From contig JBGRQA010000004.1 of NCBI GenBank assembly GCA_041725895.1, forward strand, positions 62,001-126,000: a stretch of DNA of 64,000 nt, given 5' to 3'. Each line of letters starts with the position of its first letter. Position 1 is the first letter of the stretch. The position numbers and the translations under genes were made by a program. The stretch comes from JBGRQA01 sp041725895 (GTDB taxonomy: Bacteria > Bacteroidota > Bacteroidia > Bacteroidales > Marinifilaceae). The notes below the pieces were generated by a model. It saw only the letters and a list, made by a program, of their open reading frames with translations. It made no database searches and was not told the DNA's origin. Of the stretch, positions 35,701 through 43,430 are shown one piece after another.

Positions 35701-36306
35701 CTATTCAACTGGCAAAGACCCAGATTTTAGCATATCTTTTTTCCATTGGTAGTAGCCCACAACAGCCATAGATGTATAAAACAGAAACAGTACCGAAGTC
35801 GGGTACAAACCTTTATAAAGATACAAACCCAACGAAACAGCGTTTACCACAACCCAAACCAGCCATTGTTCCAATATTTTTCGCGCCAGCATCCAGGTAG
35901 CAACTATGCTTAACGAGGTGGTAAAAGCATCCCAATAGGGCAAAGGAGAATCGGTAAAATTAACCAGAACATATACTAGAAACGCATAAATTAAGGCATT
36001 CACACCAAAAAGAGATAGAAATAAACGCGGGGTAATATGTGTAACACACAACTTCTCTCCCAACTCTGTACTTTTCCCCTTAAGCCAAAAGTACCATCCA
36101 TAAACACTCACAACCAAGTAATACACCTGTAACCCCATATCTGCATAAAATTTGGATGTGAAAAACACATATACATACAATGCAGAGGTGATAATTCCCA
36201 AGGGCCACAACCAAATCTTCTGCTTAATTTCAAGGTACAAATAGATCAAACCTGCTACGGTTCCCAATACCTCAATATAATTCTCTGTTAACCATTCAAG
36301 TACCAT
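35701..36306 (-). CDS. pnuT: PnuC-family vitamin transporter, probably thiamine-specific (PnuT)
   Basis: 201 residues with about seven hydrophobic segments and the PnuC-family pattern (EVLGTVAGLIYLYLEIKQKIWLWPLGIITSALYVYVFF, YWDAFTTSLSIVATWMLARKILEQWLVWVVVNAVSLGLYLYKG). PnuC proteins carry nicotinamide riboside or mononucleotide by facilitated diffusion with trapping by phosphorylation; PnuT members carry thiamine. The choice of thiamine rests on context: it lies between a TPP-riboswitch-controlled TonB receptor and a thiamine pyrophosphokinase. From sequence alone NR and thiamine cannot be separated. Confidence 0.85.
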   Translation of the reverse strand: MVLEWLTENYIEVLGTVAGLIYLYLEIKQKIWLWPLGIITSALYVYVFFTSKFYADMGLQVYYLVVSVYGWYFWLKGKSTELGEKLCVTHITPRLFLSLFGVNALIYAFLVYVLVNFTDSPLPYWDAFTTSLSIVATWMLARKILEQWLVWVVVNAVSLGLYLYKGLYPTSVLFLFYTSMAVVGYYQWKKDMLKSGSLPVE

Positions 36307-36371
36307 AAACTTCTCAAAATCCCACCGGATTCAACAGTAACTGAACCCGGTGGTAAGTTATTGGAAATATT

Positions 36372-38846
36372 TTAGAATCTCAGAGTTACCCCTGTCATAA
36401 AGTTAATACCGGCTTGAGGGAAGTGAGAAGACCAGGTCTTTTGAACTTCCTGTTCGTACCAGATTTCACCGTAAGCATTGTTACTGTACTCCTCATCAAA
36501 CAGGTTATTAATTTGTACGTACATGCCTATCTCTTTCATCCATTTAGGATACAAACGGTAGTTAATACGCATATTGTTTACTAAATAGTCATCAATTTTG
36601 CGTTTATCGCTGGAGGTATTGTCGAAAAACTGCTCGCCTACGTATTTAGAGATGAAACTAATATCCAGATCATTCACCGGGGTCCAGTTCAACAAGCTAC
36701 TGGCAATTACCTCGGGAGAATAGGCAATATCGGTTTCCCCCAATTCAATTCCTATTTGCTTTTTGTCCCAATTCGCATCGTAATGATCTGCATATTCGAT
36801 GAAGTTTTTGATCTTGTTGCGGCTGTAGGTCACATTGGCGTCCCATTTCAGCCCCTTTGCCAATTGTACTCCCAAAATCAGTTCAATACCTGCACGATAA
36901 CTCTTATCCACATTTGTCATGATATCGGCTCCGGTGTTACTTTTCTTTCCGGTTGGCACCAGCTGATCCTTGTAGTACATATAGTAAAGATTCGCGCCAA
37001 AAGTGGCATTCGATCCATGGAAATTGTATCCCAACTCGAAATCGTAAAGCGTTTCCGCTTTCGGCGTAGCATTGGGATCCCCTTTGGCATCCTTGAAGTT
37101 GGTACGGGTAGGTTCACGATGCGCTATTCCAAATGAAAAATATGCATCCTGCTGATCATTAATAGTATAAAAAAGTCCTGACTTAGGATTGAAGAAATCA
37201 AAAGTATGTTCCTGATCCAATTTCAAAGCAACCTTCTTTTCACGCAATACTTCGTAATAATCGTCATCAATCCCCTCCATTTCATAATTAATGTGTCGGT
37301 ATTGGATATCTCCATACACATTCAATTCAGGAGTCAACTGGTAATTCACCTTGGCGAAAAGGTTGTAATCCACCTTCTCCCCTACGTTTAAATACCACTG
37401 ATAATCCTTTTCCTCGGGTCCCATGTTACGAGCCCAGATAATGTTACCGAAGTGATCGCCATCGTATTTATTCCAGGCCCCCCCAAGGGTAAGATCCCAG
37501 TTTTCCTTTTTATACGAAAGAGAAGAGGTAACACCATAAAAATCATTCTTCAGCCATTTCTGACGAATCAAATCGGTTTCAGTTAGTTCCTCACCGCCAA
37601 TTACAACATTATTCAGGCCATAATCGTCATACAATTCATCCTCCTTGTACTGCTCGTAGAATCCTTTTCCCTTGGTATAGTGAAGAGCCGAATTCAGGTT
37701 CAGGTTCTCGCTCAACTCCGAAGAGAACATCAATTGGTAGTGGGTTTGCTTGTAGTTATCGGTTTGATTCTTGTAGTAGCGTTTCACCCCATTCTCATCG
37801 GTATACTCACCAGCGGGATTGTAGGTAGGATCAAAGGCCTCATCACTTCGTGGAACGGGATTTCCCCACCAGCTAATCCCGGTGCGCTGGTCCCCACTGA
37901 AAACATTCATCTTCAAAAGGCTCTTTTCAGAGTAGTAAGCTCCGGATACAAAGAAGGACTCATGATCGGAAAAGGCATAATCCACAAAGCCATCTGATTT
38001 CAACTTGGAGTAACGGGCATCAAAGCTAAACTTCCCATCTATCAACCCGGTTCCGGCCTTAAATGAGTTACGGAAAGTATTAAAGGATCCGGCAACACTC
38101 TGCACTTCAGCATAAGGTTCCTTATTAATGGTTTCGGTTTGGAAATTAACGGTAGCCCCAAAAGCTGCCGCACCATTAGTAGAGGTTCCCACCCCACGTT
38201 GAATTTGAATGTTGTCTACGGAGCTGGAGAAATCAGGCATATTCACCCAAAAAACACCTTGGGATTCCGAATCATTCAATGGAATTCCATTTACAGTAAC
38301 GTTGATACGAGTAGCATCCGTTCCCCGAATTCGCAAGGCAGAATAGCCAACCCCATTCCCCGATTCAGAAGACTCTACCAGCGAAGGGGTTAAACTCAAC
38401 TGGTAAGGAATGTCCTGTCCGGTATTGTGCTTTCGAATATCTTCGTTGGATAAGTTGGTTACGGCCACAGGAGCTTTGTCGCCCGCACGAGTGGCAGCTA
38501 CAATTACTTCATCTGTCAGAATGGCATCCTCCTCCAACACAAAGTCGATTCGAACATCTTCCTTTAAATCAACGCTCTTTTCCTGCACTTTGTACCCGAT
38601 AAAGGAAACCTGCAAGATATGATTTTTGTGCTTCAGGTTCTCAAAACGATACATTCCATCAGCGTTGGCCACAGTTCCCCGGTAGGTATCCTTCAAAACC
38701 ACAGTAGCACCTACTAACGGATTACCCTTTTGATCGGTAATTTGGCCCGTAATGGTCGATTGGGCAAAGGCAATTACAACGGCAAATTGCAATACAAGTA
38801 ACAGCAAGCCCTTTCGAATGAACTGACTTTTCAGTTTTTTAAACAT
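36372..38846 (-). CDS. TonB-dependent outer-membrane receptor, probably for thiamine
   Basis: 824 residues from the ATG at 38846, which starts the signal sequence MFKKLKSQFIRKGLLLLVLQ; the longer frame start at 38888 is a TTG and is less likely. After the signal come an N-terminal CarboxypepD_reg domain (ITGQITDQKGNPLVGATVVLKD), the TonB plug (NEDIRKHNTGQDIPYQLSLTPSLVESSESGNGVGYSALRIRG..GVGTSTNGAAAFGATVNFQTE) and a 22-strand barrel ending in F. It would import thiamine across the outer membrane with TonB-ExbBD energy, because a TPP riboswitch precedes it and thiamine transport and pyrophosphokinase genes follow. The substrate is inferred, not read from the protein. Confidence 0.9.
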   Translation of the reverse strand: MFKKLKSQFIRKGLLLLVLQFAVVIAFAQSTITGQITDQKGNPLVGATVVLKDTYRGTVANADGMYRFENLKHKNHILQVSFIGYKVQEKSVDLKEDVRIDFVLEEDAILTDEVIVAATRAGDKAPVAVTNLSNEDIRKHNTGQDIPYQLSLTPSLVESSESGNGVGYSALRIRGTDATRINVTVNGIPLNDSESQGVFWVNMPDFSSSVDNIQIQRGVGTSTNGAAAFGATVNFQTETINKEPYAEVQSVAGSFNTFRNSFKAGTGLIDGKFSFDARYSKLKSDGFVDYAFSDHESFFVSGAYYSEKSLLKMNVFSGDQRTGISWWGNPVPRSDEAFDPTYNPAGEYTDENGVKRYYKNQTDNYKQTHYQLMFSSELSENLNLNSALHYTKGKGFYEQYKEDELYDDYGLNNVVIGGEELTETDLIRQKWLKNDFYGVTSSLSYKKENWDLTLGGAWNKYDGDHFGNIIWARNMGPEEKDYQWYLNVGEKVDYNLFAKVNYQLTPELNVYGDIQYRHINYEMEGIDDDYYEVLREKKVALKLDQEHTFDFFNPKSGLFYTINDQQDAYFSFGIAHREPTRTNFKDAKGDPNATPKAETLYDFELGYNFHGSNATFGANLYYMYYKDQLVPTGKKSNTGADIMTNVDKSYRAGIELILGVQLAKGLKWDANVTYSRNKIKNFIEYADHYDANWDKKQIGIELGETDIAYSPEVIASSLLNWTPVNDLDISFISKYVGEQFFDNTSSDKRKIDDYLVNNMRINYRLYPKWMKEIGMYVQINNLFDEEYSNNAYGEIWYEQEVQKTWSSHFPQAGINFMTGVTLRF

Positions 38847-38915
38847 TTCTTGGAAATTTAGGTTTACAAATATTGCAATGAGGTTCAAGAGAGATGAGAT
38901 ATTTGCGAAATATTC

Positions 38916-38994
38916 GCAGCTTTCCTACGCCGGCATTACCCGGATCAGGTTTAAGGGTATGATCTCAGCCCGTAATATTAAGGCACCCCATTGT
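38916..38994 (-). promoter_or_regulatory. TPP riboswitch (THI element)
   Basis: On the minus strand the region reads GGGGTGCC .. GGGCTGAGATCATACCC .. ACCTGATCCGGGTAATGCCGGCGTAGG, the conserved pieces of the thiamine pyrophosphate riboswitch in the right order (the CUGAGA loop, the ACCUGAU(C) segment and the AAUGCC-GCGUAGG core). It ends about 70 bases before the TonB receptor start. A short hairpin (gcgaa-tat-ttcgc, 38905-38917) overlaps the 3' edge and no T run follows, so control of translation is more likely than termination. Binding TPP should turn the receptor-pnuT-pyrophosphokinase operon off. Confidence 0.95.
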
Positions 38995-38999
38995 GATGG

Positions 39000-39031
39000 C
39001 AAATTTATAATGATTTTAAATACAAACCAAA
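39000..39031 (-). promoter_or_regulatory. Bacteroidota consensus promoter of the thiamine operon
   Basis: Read on the minus strand: TTTG (39031-39028), 20 bases, then TAAATTTG (39007-39000). This is an exact fit to the TTTG-N19-21-TAnnTTTG promoter. The predicted start of transcription, about 6 bases later, falls right at the 5' edge of the riboswitch. The -33 box overlaps the T-rich tail of the preceding gene's terminator. Confidence 0.8.
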
Positions 39032-39056
39032 AATACCGGTGAAAACTCACCGGTAT
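39029..39056 (-). terminator. rho-independent terminator of the exported thioredoxin gene
   Basis: A perfect 10-bp stem ataccggtga (39033-39042) with tcaccggtat (39047-39056), loop aaac, followed on the minus strand by tttttgg. It lies about 40 bases after the stop of the gene at 39094. Confidence 0.85.
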
Positions 39057-39093
39057 CGTCAATAAAACCTAAACTATCGTAAAAGATAATTAG

Positions 39094-39549
39094 TTATTCT
39101 TTTGCTGCTTTGGGATAATCTACCCCTAATACATCTTTAATTGCTTTTATAAAGGTTTCCTTGGGCAAAGCTCCTTGAGCCATTTGCGGTTGACCTTTTA
39201 CAGGAATAAAAAGCAAACTGGGAATGCTCTGGATTCCAAAAGCTGCCGAAACCTCACGAGCTTTATCGGTGTCTACTTTATAGATTTGAATGGCATCCCC
39301 ATACTCCTTTTGCAATTCTTCCAGAATGGGAGCAACACGTTTACAGGGACCACACCAGGTGGCATAAAAATCCACCAAAACGGGTTTGTCTCCTTTAAAG
39401 TTCCACTCCTTATCTTTTTTAAAATCAAACACCTTTTCTTTAAAAGTATCGTCATTCAAATGAATCACCTTGTTACTCCCCGAAGATTGAGCAAAGGCAG
39501 TCAGGCAAAACATCCACGCCACAAAGGCTACTACAATTCGTCTCATCAC
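39094..39549 (-). CDS. exported thioredoxin-fold protein
   Basis: 151 residues. A signal peptide (MMRRIVVAFVAWMFCLTAFA) places the thioredoxin domain outside the cytosol, probably in the periplasm. The active site is WCGPCKRVAPILEEL with the usual cis-proline loop IQSIPSLLFIP. The region after residue 30 is clearly homologous to the neighbour at 39716 (for example AQGALPKE and GIQSIPSLLFIP are shared word for word), so the pair arose by tandem duplication, and this copy has gained a signal peptide. It probably reduces or shuffles disulfides; its partner reductase is not in the window. Confidence 0.9.
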   Translation of the reverse strand: MMRRIVVAFVAWMFCLTAFAQSSGSNKVIHLNDDTFKEKVFDFKKDKEWNFKGDKPVLVDFYATWCGPCKRVAPILEELQKEYGDAIQIYKVDTDKAREVSAAFGIQSIPSLLFIPVKGQPQMAQGALPKETFIKAIKDVLGVDYPKAAKE

Positions 39550-39715
39550 TACATTTTTTAATTAATTGATATTACCCTTTGGGCTGAAGTTTATCCGAAT
39601 CCAGGAACATATCTAAACTACAGTCAATTTTTGACTCCTAAAATGTTTTCAATGTTGAAAGCACTCCAATACTAACAAATCCTCTCTTCAAATTCAAACT
39701 TCAGGGAAAAGAACT

Positions 39716-40081
39716 TTACTTTACAGGATCAACTCCCAGTACCTCCTTAAATGCCTGCTTCAAGCTTTCCTTAGGTAAAGCCCCTTGCGCCATTTGCGGT
39801 TGTCCCTCCTGAGGAATAAACAAAAGAGAAGGAATACTCTGAATCCCAAAAATAGAAGACAATTCCTGCTCCTTTTCTGTATTCACTTTATAAATATTCA
39901 AATTTTCGCCATACTCCTCTTTCAACTCTTCCAGCACTGGAGCGATAGCCTTACAAGGCCCACACCAATCAGCATAGAAATCAACCAAACAAGGTTTTGT
40001 GCCCTCAAATTTCCATTCCTTGTTCGCCTCAAAGTTGAACACTTTTTCTTTAAACGATTCTAATGTCAAATGCTCTACCAT
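39716..40081 (-). CDS. thioredoxin
   Basis: 121 residues, cytosolic thioredoxin size with a short N-terminal extension. The active site is WCGPCKAIAPVLEELKEEYG, with the conserved DFYADW lead-in and the GIQSIPSLLFIPQ loop. It carries electrons from NADPH via thioredoxin reductase to cytosolic targets. It is upstream of its exported paralogue with 166 bases between stop and start, and a -7 box (40127-40134) lies 46 bases upstream. Confidence 0.92.
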   Translation of the reverse strand: MVEHLTLESFKEKVFNFEANKEWKFEGTKPCLVDFYADWCGPCKAIAPVLEELKEEYGENLNIYKVNTEKEQELSSIFGIQSIPSLLFIPQEGQPQMAQGALPKESLKQAFKEVLGVDPVK

Positions 40082-40126
40082 ATCTTTATTTTTTTAAGTT
40101 ATTTCCTTGTAGTTTTTTTATATCTA

Positions 40127-40134
40127 CAAATGTA
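40127..40134 (-). promoter_or_regulatory. -7 box of the thioredoxin gene
   Basis: Minus-strand TACATTTG, an exact TAnnTTTG match, 46 bases before the thioredoxin ATG. A GTTG lies 23 bases upstream, slightly too far for a standard -33 element. Confidence 0.5.
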
Positions 40135-40216
40135 TACATTTTTATTTTTTGATATAACAACTAACATGCCAAATTCGAAATTTAAGATCATTATTTAAAA
40201 TCATCATAAATAATTG

Positions 40217-40224
40217 TAATTTTG
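40217..40224 (+). promoter_or_regulatory. -7 box of the nucleotidyltransferase gene
   Basis: TAATTTTG matches TAnnTTTG exactly, 81 bases before the ATG at 40305. It is followed by ttttgtcacgatgtaacacttttgtcagtc; similar GTCA words occur upstream of dnaK. The leader then has a hairpin-like ggccagttaaacctgaactgcccc. Confidence 0.45.
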
Positions 40225-40304
40225 TCACGATGTAACACTTTTGTCAGTCTTGAACAGGACAGGCCAGTTAAACCTGAACTGCCCCTTAATTCTCCTGACA
40301 AAGA

Positions 40305-41747
40305 ATGTACATCTGCAAAAATCAAAATAAGTTTTACGTGAAAGAGAATCTTAAACACCCTATATTCAAAATAATTTCGGATATCGTTGATCGGGATAAT
40401 CTTGAATCCTATGTGATTGGAGGCTTTGTTCGGGATTTGTTTTTAAATCGTCCGTCGAAGGATATCGACATTGTTGTGCTGGGAAGTGGAATAGAACTTG
40501 CCAAAAATGTTGCTGAAAAGGCAGGTAATCCAAAAGTATCAATATTTAAGAATTTCGGTACGGCCATGCTTCGGTTCCAGGATCTGGAAATCGAATTCGT
40601 AGGCGCCCGAAAAGAATCATACAACAGAAACTCCCGTAAACCCATTGTGGAAGATGGAACTTTAGAGGACGATCAAAAACGTCGGGACTTTACCATCAAC
40701 GCCTTGGCTTTAAGTCTCCATCCTGACAATTTTGGGGAACTTCTGGACCCCTTCGAAGGGATAAGGGATCTGGACCGGAAAATTATCCGTACTCCACTGG
40801 ATCCTATCATTACCTTCTCCGATGATCCTTTGAGAATGATGCGGGCCATCCGATTTGCCTCGCAATTGAATTTTAAAATCGAGGAAACGACATTCAAAGC
40901 TATTGAAGAAAATAAGGAGAGAATTAAAATCGTTTCCAAAGAACGAATTATTGAAGAGCTCAATAAAATTGTTCTCTCTCCCAAACCTTCCATAGGTTTC
41001 AAACTACTGGAAAAATCAGGTTTATTGTCTGTAATTTTCCCCGAATTGCAGCGAATGAAGGGACGTGAATTCAGGAATAAAATCGGTCACAAGGACAACT
41101 TCTACCATACCCTGGAAGTACTGGACCGCCTGGCACCTTATTCCGACAGCCTATGGTTACGTTGGGCTGCTCTTTTACACGATATAGGAAAACCTGCTAC
41201 CAAAAAGTTTGTCCCCAATATTGGGTGGACCTTCCATGCTCATAATTTTGTGGGTGAAAAAATGGTGCCCAAAATTTTCAAGCGGATGAAGCTTCCCTTG
41301 AATGAAAAGATGAAATTCGTACAGAAAATGGTTTCCCTCCACATGCGGCCAATTGTTTTGGCCGAAGATGTAGTAACCGATTCTGCCGTACGCCGTTTGC
41401 TGTTTGATGCTGGCGATGACATTGATGAGTTGATGAAGCTGTGCGAAGCAGACATCACCTCAAAAAATGAGGAAAAAGTCAAAAAGTTTATGGCCAACTT
41501 CCAACTCGTGCGAGAAAAATTGAAAGAAGTGGAAGAGAAGGATGCAGTTCGGAACTTCCAACCTCCCATCGATGGTCAATTAATTATTGAAACTTTTAAC
41601 CTCAAACCCTGCAGATTAATCGGTGATATTAAATCTGCAATCAAAGAAGCAATCCTGGAGGGGGAAATTCCCAATGAATTTGAAGCAGCCTACCAGTACA
41701 TGCTTAAAAAAGGCAAAGAACTGGGACTAACGCCCATCAAAAAATAG
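40305..41747 (+). CDS. cca: CCA tRNA nucleotidyltransferase family protein with HD domain
   Basis: 480 residues. The poly(A)-polymerase/CCA nucleotidyltransferase head is clear: YVIGGFVRDLFLNRPSKDIDIVVLG with the catalytic DxD near residue 45, RRDFTINALALSLHP, DDPLRMMRAIRFASQLNF. The RNA-binding domain and an HD domain (LLHDIGKPATKKF, near residue 290) follow. It adds or repairs the CCA end of tRNA; some relatives are poly(A) polymerases or split A/CC-adding enzymes, so the symbol is by family. The ATG at 40305 adds 11 residues before a possible GTG start at 40338 (MKENLKHP); family proteins usually begin near the latter. Confidence 0.9.
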   Translation: MYICKNQNKFYVKENLKHPIFKIISDIVDRDNLESYVIGGFVRDLFLNRPSKDIDIVVLGSGIELAKNVAEKAGNPKVSIFKNFGTAMLRFQDLEIEFVGARKESYNRNSRKPIVEDGTLEDDQKRRDFTINALALSLHPDNFGELLDPFEGIRDLDRKIIRTPLDPIITFSDDPLRMMRAIRFASQLNFKIEETTFKAIEENKERIKIVSKERIIEELNKIVLSPKPSIGFKLLEKSGLLSVIFPELQRMKGREFRNKIGHKDNFYHTLEVLDRLAPYSDSLWLRWAALLHDIGKPATKKFVPNIGWTFHAHNFVGEKMVPKIFKRMKLPLNEKMKFVQKMVSLHMRPIVLAEDVVTDSAVRRLLFDAGDDIDELMKLCEADITSKNEEKVKKFMANFQLVREKLKEVEEKDAVRNFQPPIDGQLIIETFNLKPCRLIGDIKSAIKEAILEGEIPNEFEAAYQYMLKKGKELGLTPIKK

Positions 41748-41757
41748 TAATCCTTCC

Positions 41758-41787
41758 ATCCCCGGCCCTTACGGCTGGGGATTTTTG
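41758..41787 (+). terminator. rho-independent terminator of cca
   Basis: A 10-bp stem (41758-41767 with 41773-41782, one G-T pair), a cttac loop and a tttttg tail, 11 bases after the cca stop. Confidence 0.88.
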
Positions 41788-41875
41788 TACCCTTCGAAAA
41801 GCATTTCTAAAAGATAAAATCATTCTAAATATCAGAAATGATCTAGTTTACAAAATTTATAAAATAGATTATTTC

Positions 41876-41883
41876 TACTTTTG
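41876..41883 (+). promoter_or_regulatory. -7 box of the hydrogenase gene
   Basis: TACTTTTG matches TAnnTTTG exactly and lies 50 bases before the hydrogenase ATG. No TTTG is seen 19-21 bases upstream. Confidence 0.55.
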
Positions 41884-41932
41884 CGGCGCAAAAACAAAGC
41901 ACTTTAAAACAACTTCAAAATCAATAAACAGA

Positions 41933-43375
41933 ATGGCATACGTTGATAATACAATGATCATCCGCCGGGATTTATTGGCCCGGATGGCCGAAATTTATAA
42001 TGAGGGCAATTTTCTTGATAAAATTGACCGCATCCCTTTGGAGATCGCACCCCGTAGGAAAGGAGACCTGGACAGATGCTGTATCTACAAGGAAAGAGCC
42101 ATTGCAAAATATAAAATTATGCCACTTTTGGGCTTCGATATTTCCGAGGAGGAAGATGAACTGACCCCACTTTCGGAGTATGCAAAAAAAGCCCTGGAAC
42201 GCACCGATCCCATTAATAAAATTCTGACGGTAGTGGACGAGGCTTGTACCTCTTGCGTTAAGAACAACTACATTGTAACCAATCTTTGTAAAGGTTGTGT
42301 TGCCCACCCATGTATGATGAATTGCCCCAAAAGTGCAATCAGCTGGAATGCCAACGGTCAAGCACAAATTGATCCCAAAACATGTGTAAACTGTGGTATC
42401 TGTATGAGCGTTTGTCCTTACCACTCTATCATCTACATGCCGGTTCCTTGTGAAAATGCTTGTCCTGTAAATGCCATCAATAAGGACGAATATGGTATTG
42501 AACAAATCGATGAAGAAAAATGCATCGATTGTGGAAAATGTATCATTGCCTGTCCTTTCGGTTCTATCATGGAGAATTCACAAATTGTGGATGTAATGAA
42601 GCACCTTAAAGGAGATACAAAAGTAATCGCCGTAGTAGCACCTGCAATTCTGGGCCAGTTCAATACAAGTATTCAAAATGTTTTGGGGGCCATAAAAGAG
42701 CTTGGTTTCTACGACGTACTTGAGGTAGCTAAAGGAGCTAACCAAACCACAGCCCACGAATCCGAAGAACTATTAGAGCGATTGGAAGAAAAGGATCCGT
42801 TTATGACCACTTCCTGCTGTCCTGCGTATGTTTCATCAGTTCGAAAACATATTCCAGATATGGCCAAATATGTTTCGGACACCAAAAGTCCAATGTACTA
42901 TACTGCTGAAATGTGCAAGCAACAGCATCCTGATGCAAAAATTGTTTTCGTTGGCCCTTGTATCGCAAAACGCCGTGAAGGAATGGAAGATCCAAATGTT
43001 GATTTTGTAATGACATTTGAAGAGTTGGCAGCCCTTTTCAAAGGATGGAACGTTAATGTTACTCAAGGGAAAGAGCTTTCGCTGGATACTAATATTCTAA
43101 ACCATGGACGTGGCTATGCAGCCAGTGGAGGGGTAACAAACTCGGTACTAAAAGTAAAGCCGGATGCCAATATTAAACCTGTGATTGTGAATGGTCTGGA
43201 CAAGAAGAAAATTAATATGCTGAAGGCTTTCGCCAAAAACGGAAAAGCAAGCGGAAACTTTATTGAAGTTATGGCCTGCGAAGGTGGATGTATTGCAGGA
43301 CCAAGCTCCTACAACGATCCCAAATCGGGGGCAAAACTACTCAATCGAAACCTTAAGGCTTTTGAAGTAGAGTAA
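41933..43375 (+). CDS. monomeric [FeFe] hydrogenase, group-B type
   Basis: 480 residues. N-terminal cysteine motifs for iron-sulfur clusters: CTSCVKNNYI..CKGCVAHPCMMNCP near 103-135, the ferredoxin-type CVNCGICMSVCPYHSI and CIDCGKCIIACPFGSI, plus CENACPVNAI. The H-cluster signatures follow: L1 TSCCPAY near 292, L2 GPCIAKRREG near 342, L3 MACEGGCIAG near 446. The L1-L3 forms, and the GPCIAK in place of MPCxxK, fit the group-B [FeFe] hydrogenases seen in Bacteroidota anaerobes. Such enzymes make hydrogen from reduced ferredoxin, or act as sensors. No HydE/F/G maturase or partner subunit is in the window. It has its own -7 box and terminator. Confidence 0.9.
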   Translation: MAYVDNTMIIRRDLLARMAEIYNEGNFLDKIDRIPLEIAPRRKGDLDRCCIYKERAIAKYKIMPLLGFDISEEEDELTPLSEYAKKALERTDPINKILTVVDEACTSCVKNNYIVTNLCKGCVAHPCMMNCPKSAISWNANGQAQIDPKTCVNCGICMSVCPYHSIIYMPVPCENACPVNAINKDEYGIEQIDEEKCIDCGKCIIACPFGSIMENSQIVDVMKHLKGDTKVIAVVAPAILGQFNTSIQNVLGAIKELGFYDVLEVAKGANQTTAHESEELLERLEEKDPFMTTSCCPAYVSSVRKHIPDMAKYVSDTKSPMYYTAEMCKQQHPDAKIVFVGPCIAKRREGMEDPNVDFVMTFEELAALFKGWNVNVTQGKELSLDTNILNHGRGYAASGGVTNSVLKVKPDANIKPVIVNGLDKKKINMLKAFAKNGKASGNFIEVMACEGGCIAGPSSYNDPKSGAKLLNRNLKAFEVE

Positions 43376-43403
43376 CACAAGTTACAATTCATATCATCCA
43401 TTA

Positions 43404-43430
43404 AAGAGCCAGCCTAATAAGCTGGCTCTT
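43404..43430. terminator. bidirectional terminator between the hydrogenase and phosphodiesterase genes
   Basis: A perfect 10-bp stem aagagccagc (43404-43413) with gctggctctt (43421-43430), a 7-base loop, and T/A-rich flanks (ctattttcg on one side). The hairpin touches the stop codon of the minus-strand gene at 43431. Confidence 0.8.

Noticed and set aside
38847..38888. upstream TTG start of the TonB receptor
   Set aside because: It would add 14 residues ahead of a good signal sequence; the ATG at 38846 begins the signal sequence.
42836..43066. minus-strand frames inside the hydrogenase gene
   Set aside because: They are out of frame with a complete [FeFe] hydrogenase that carries every cluster motif.
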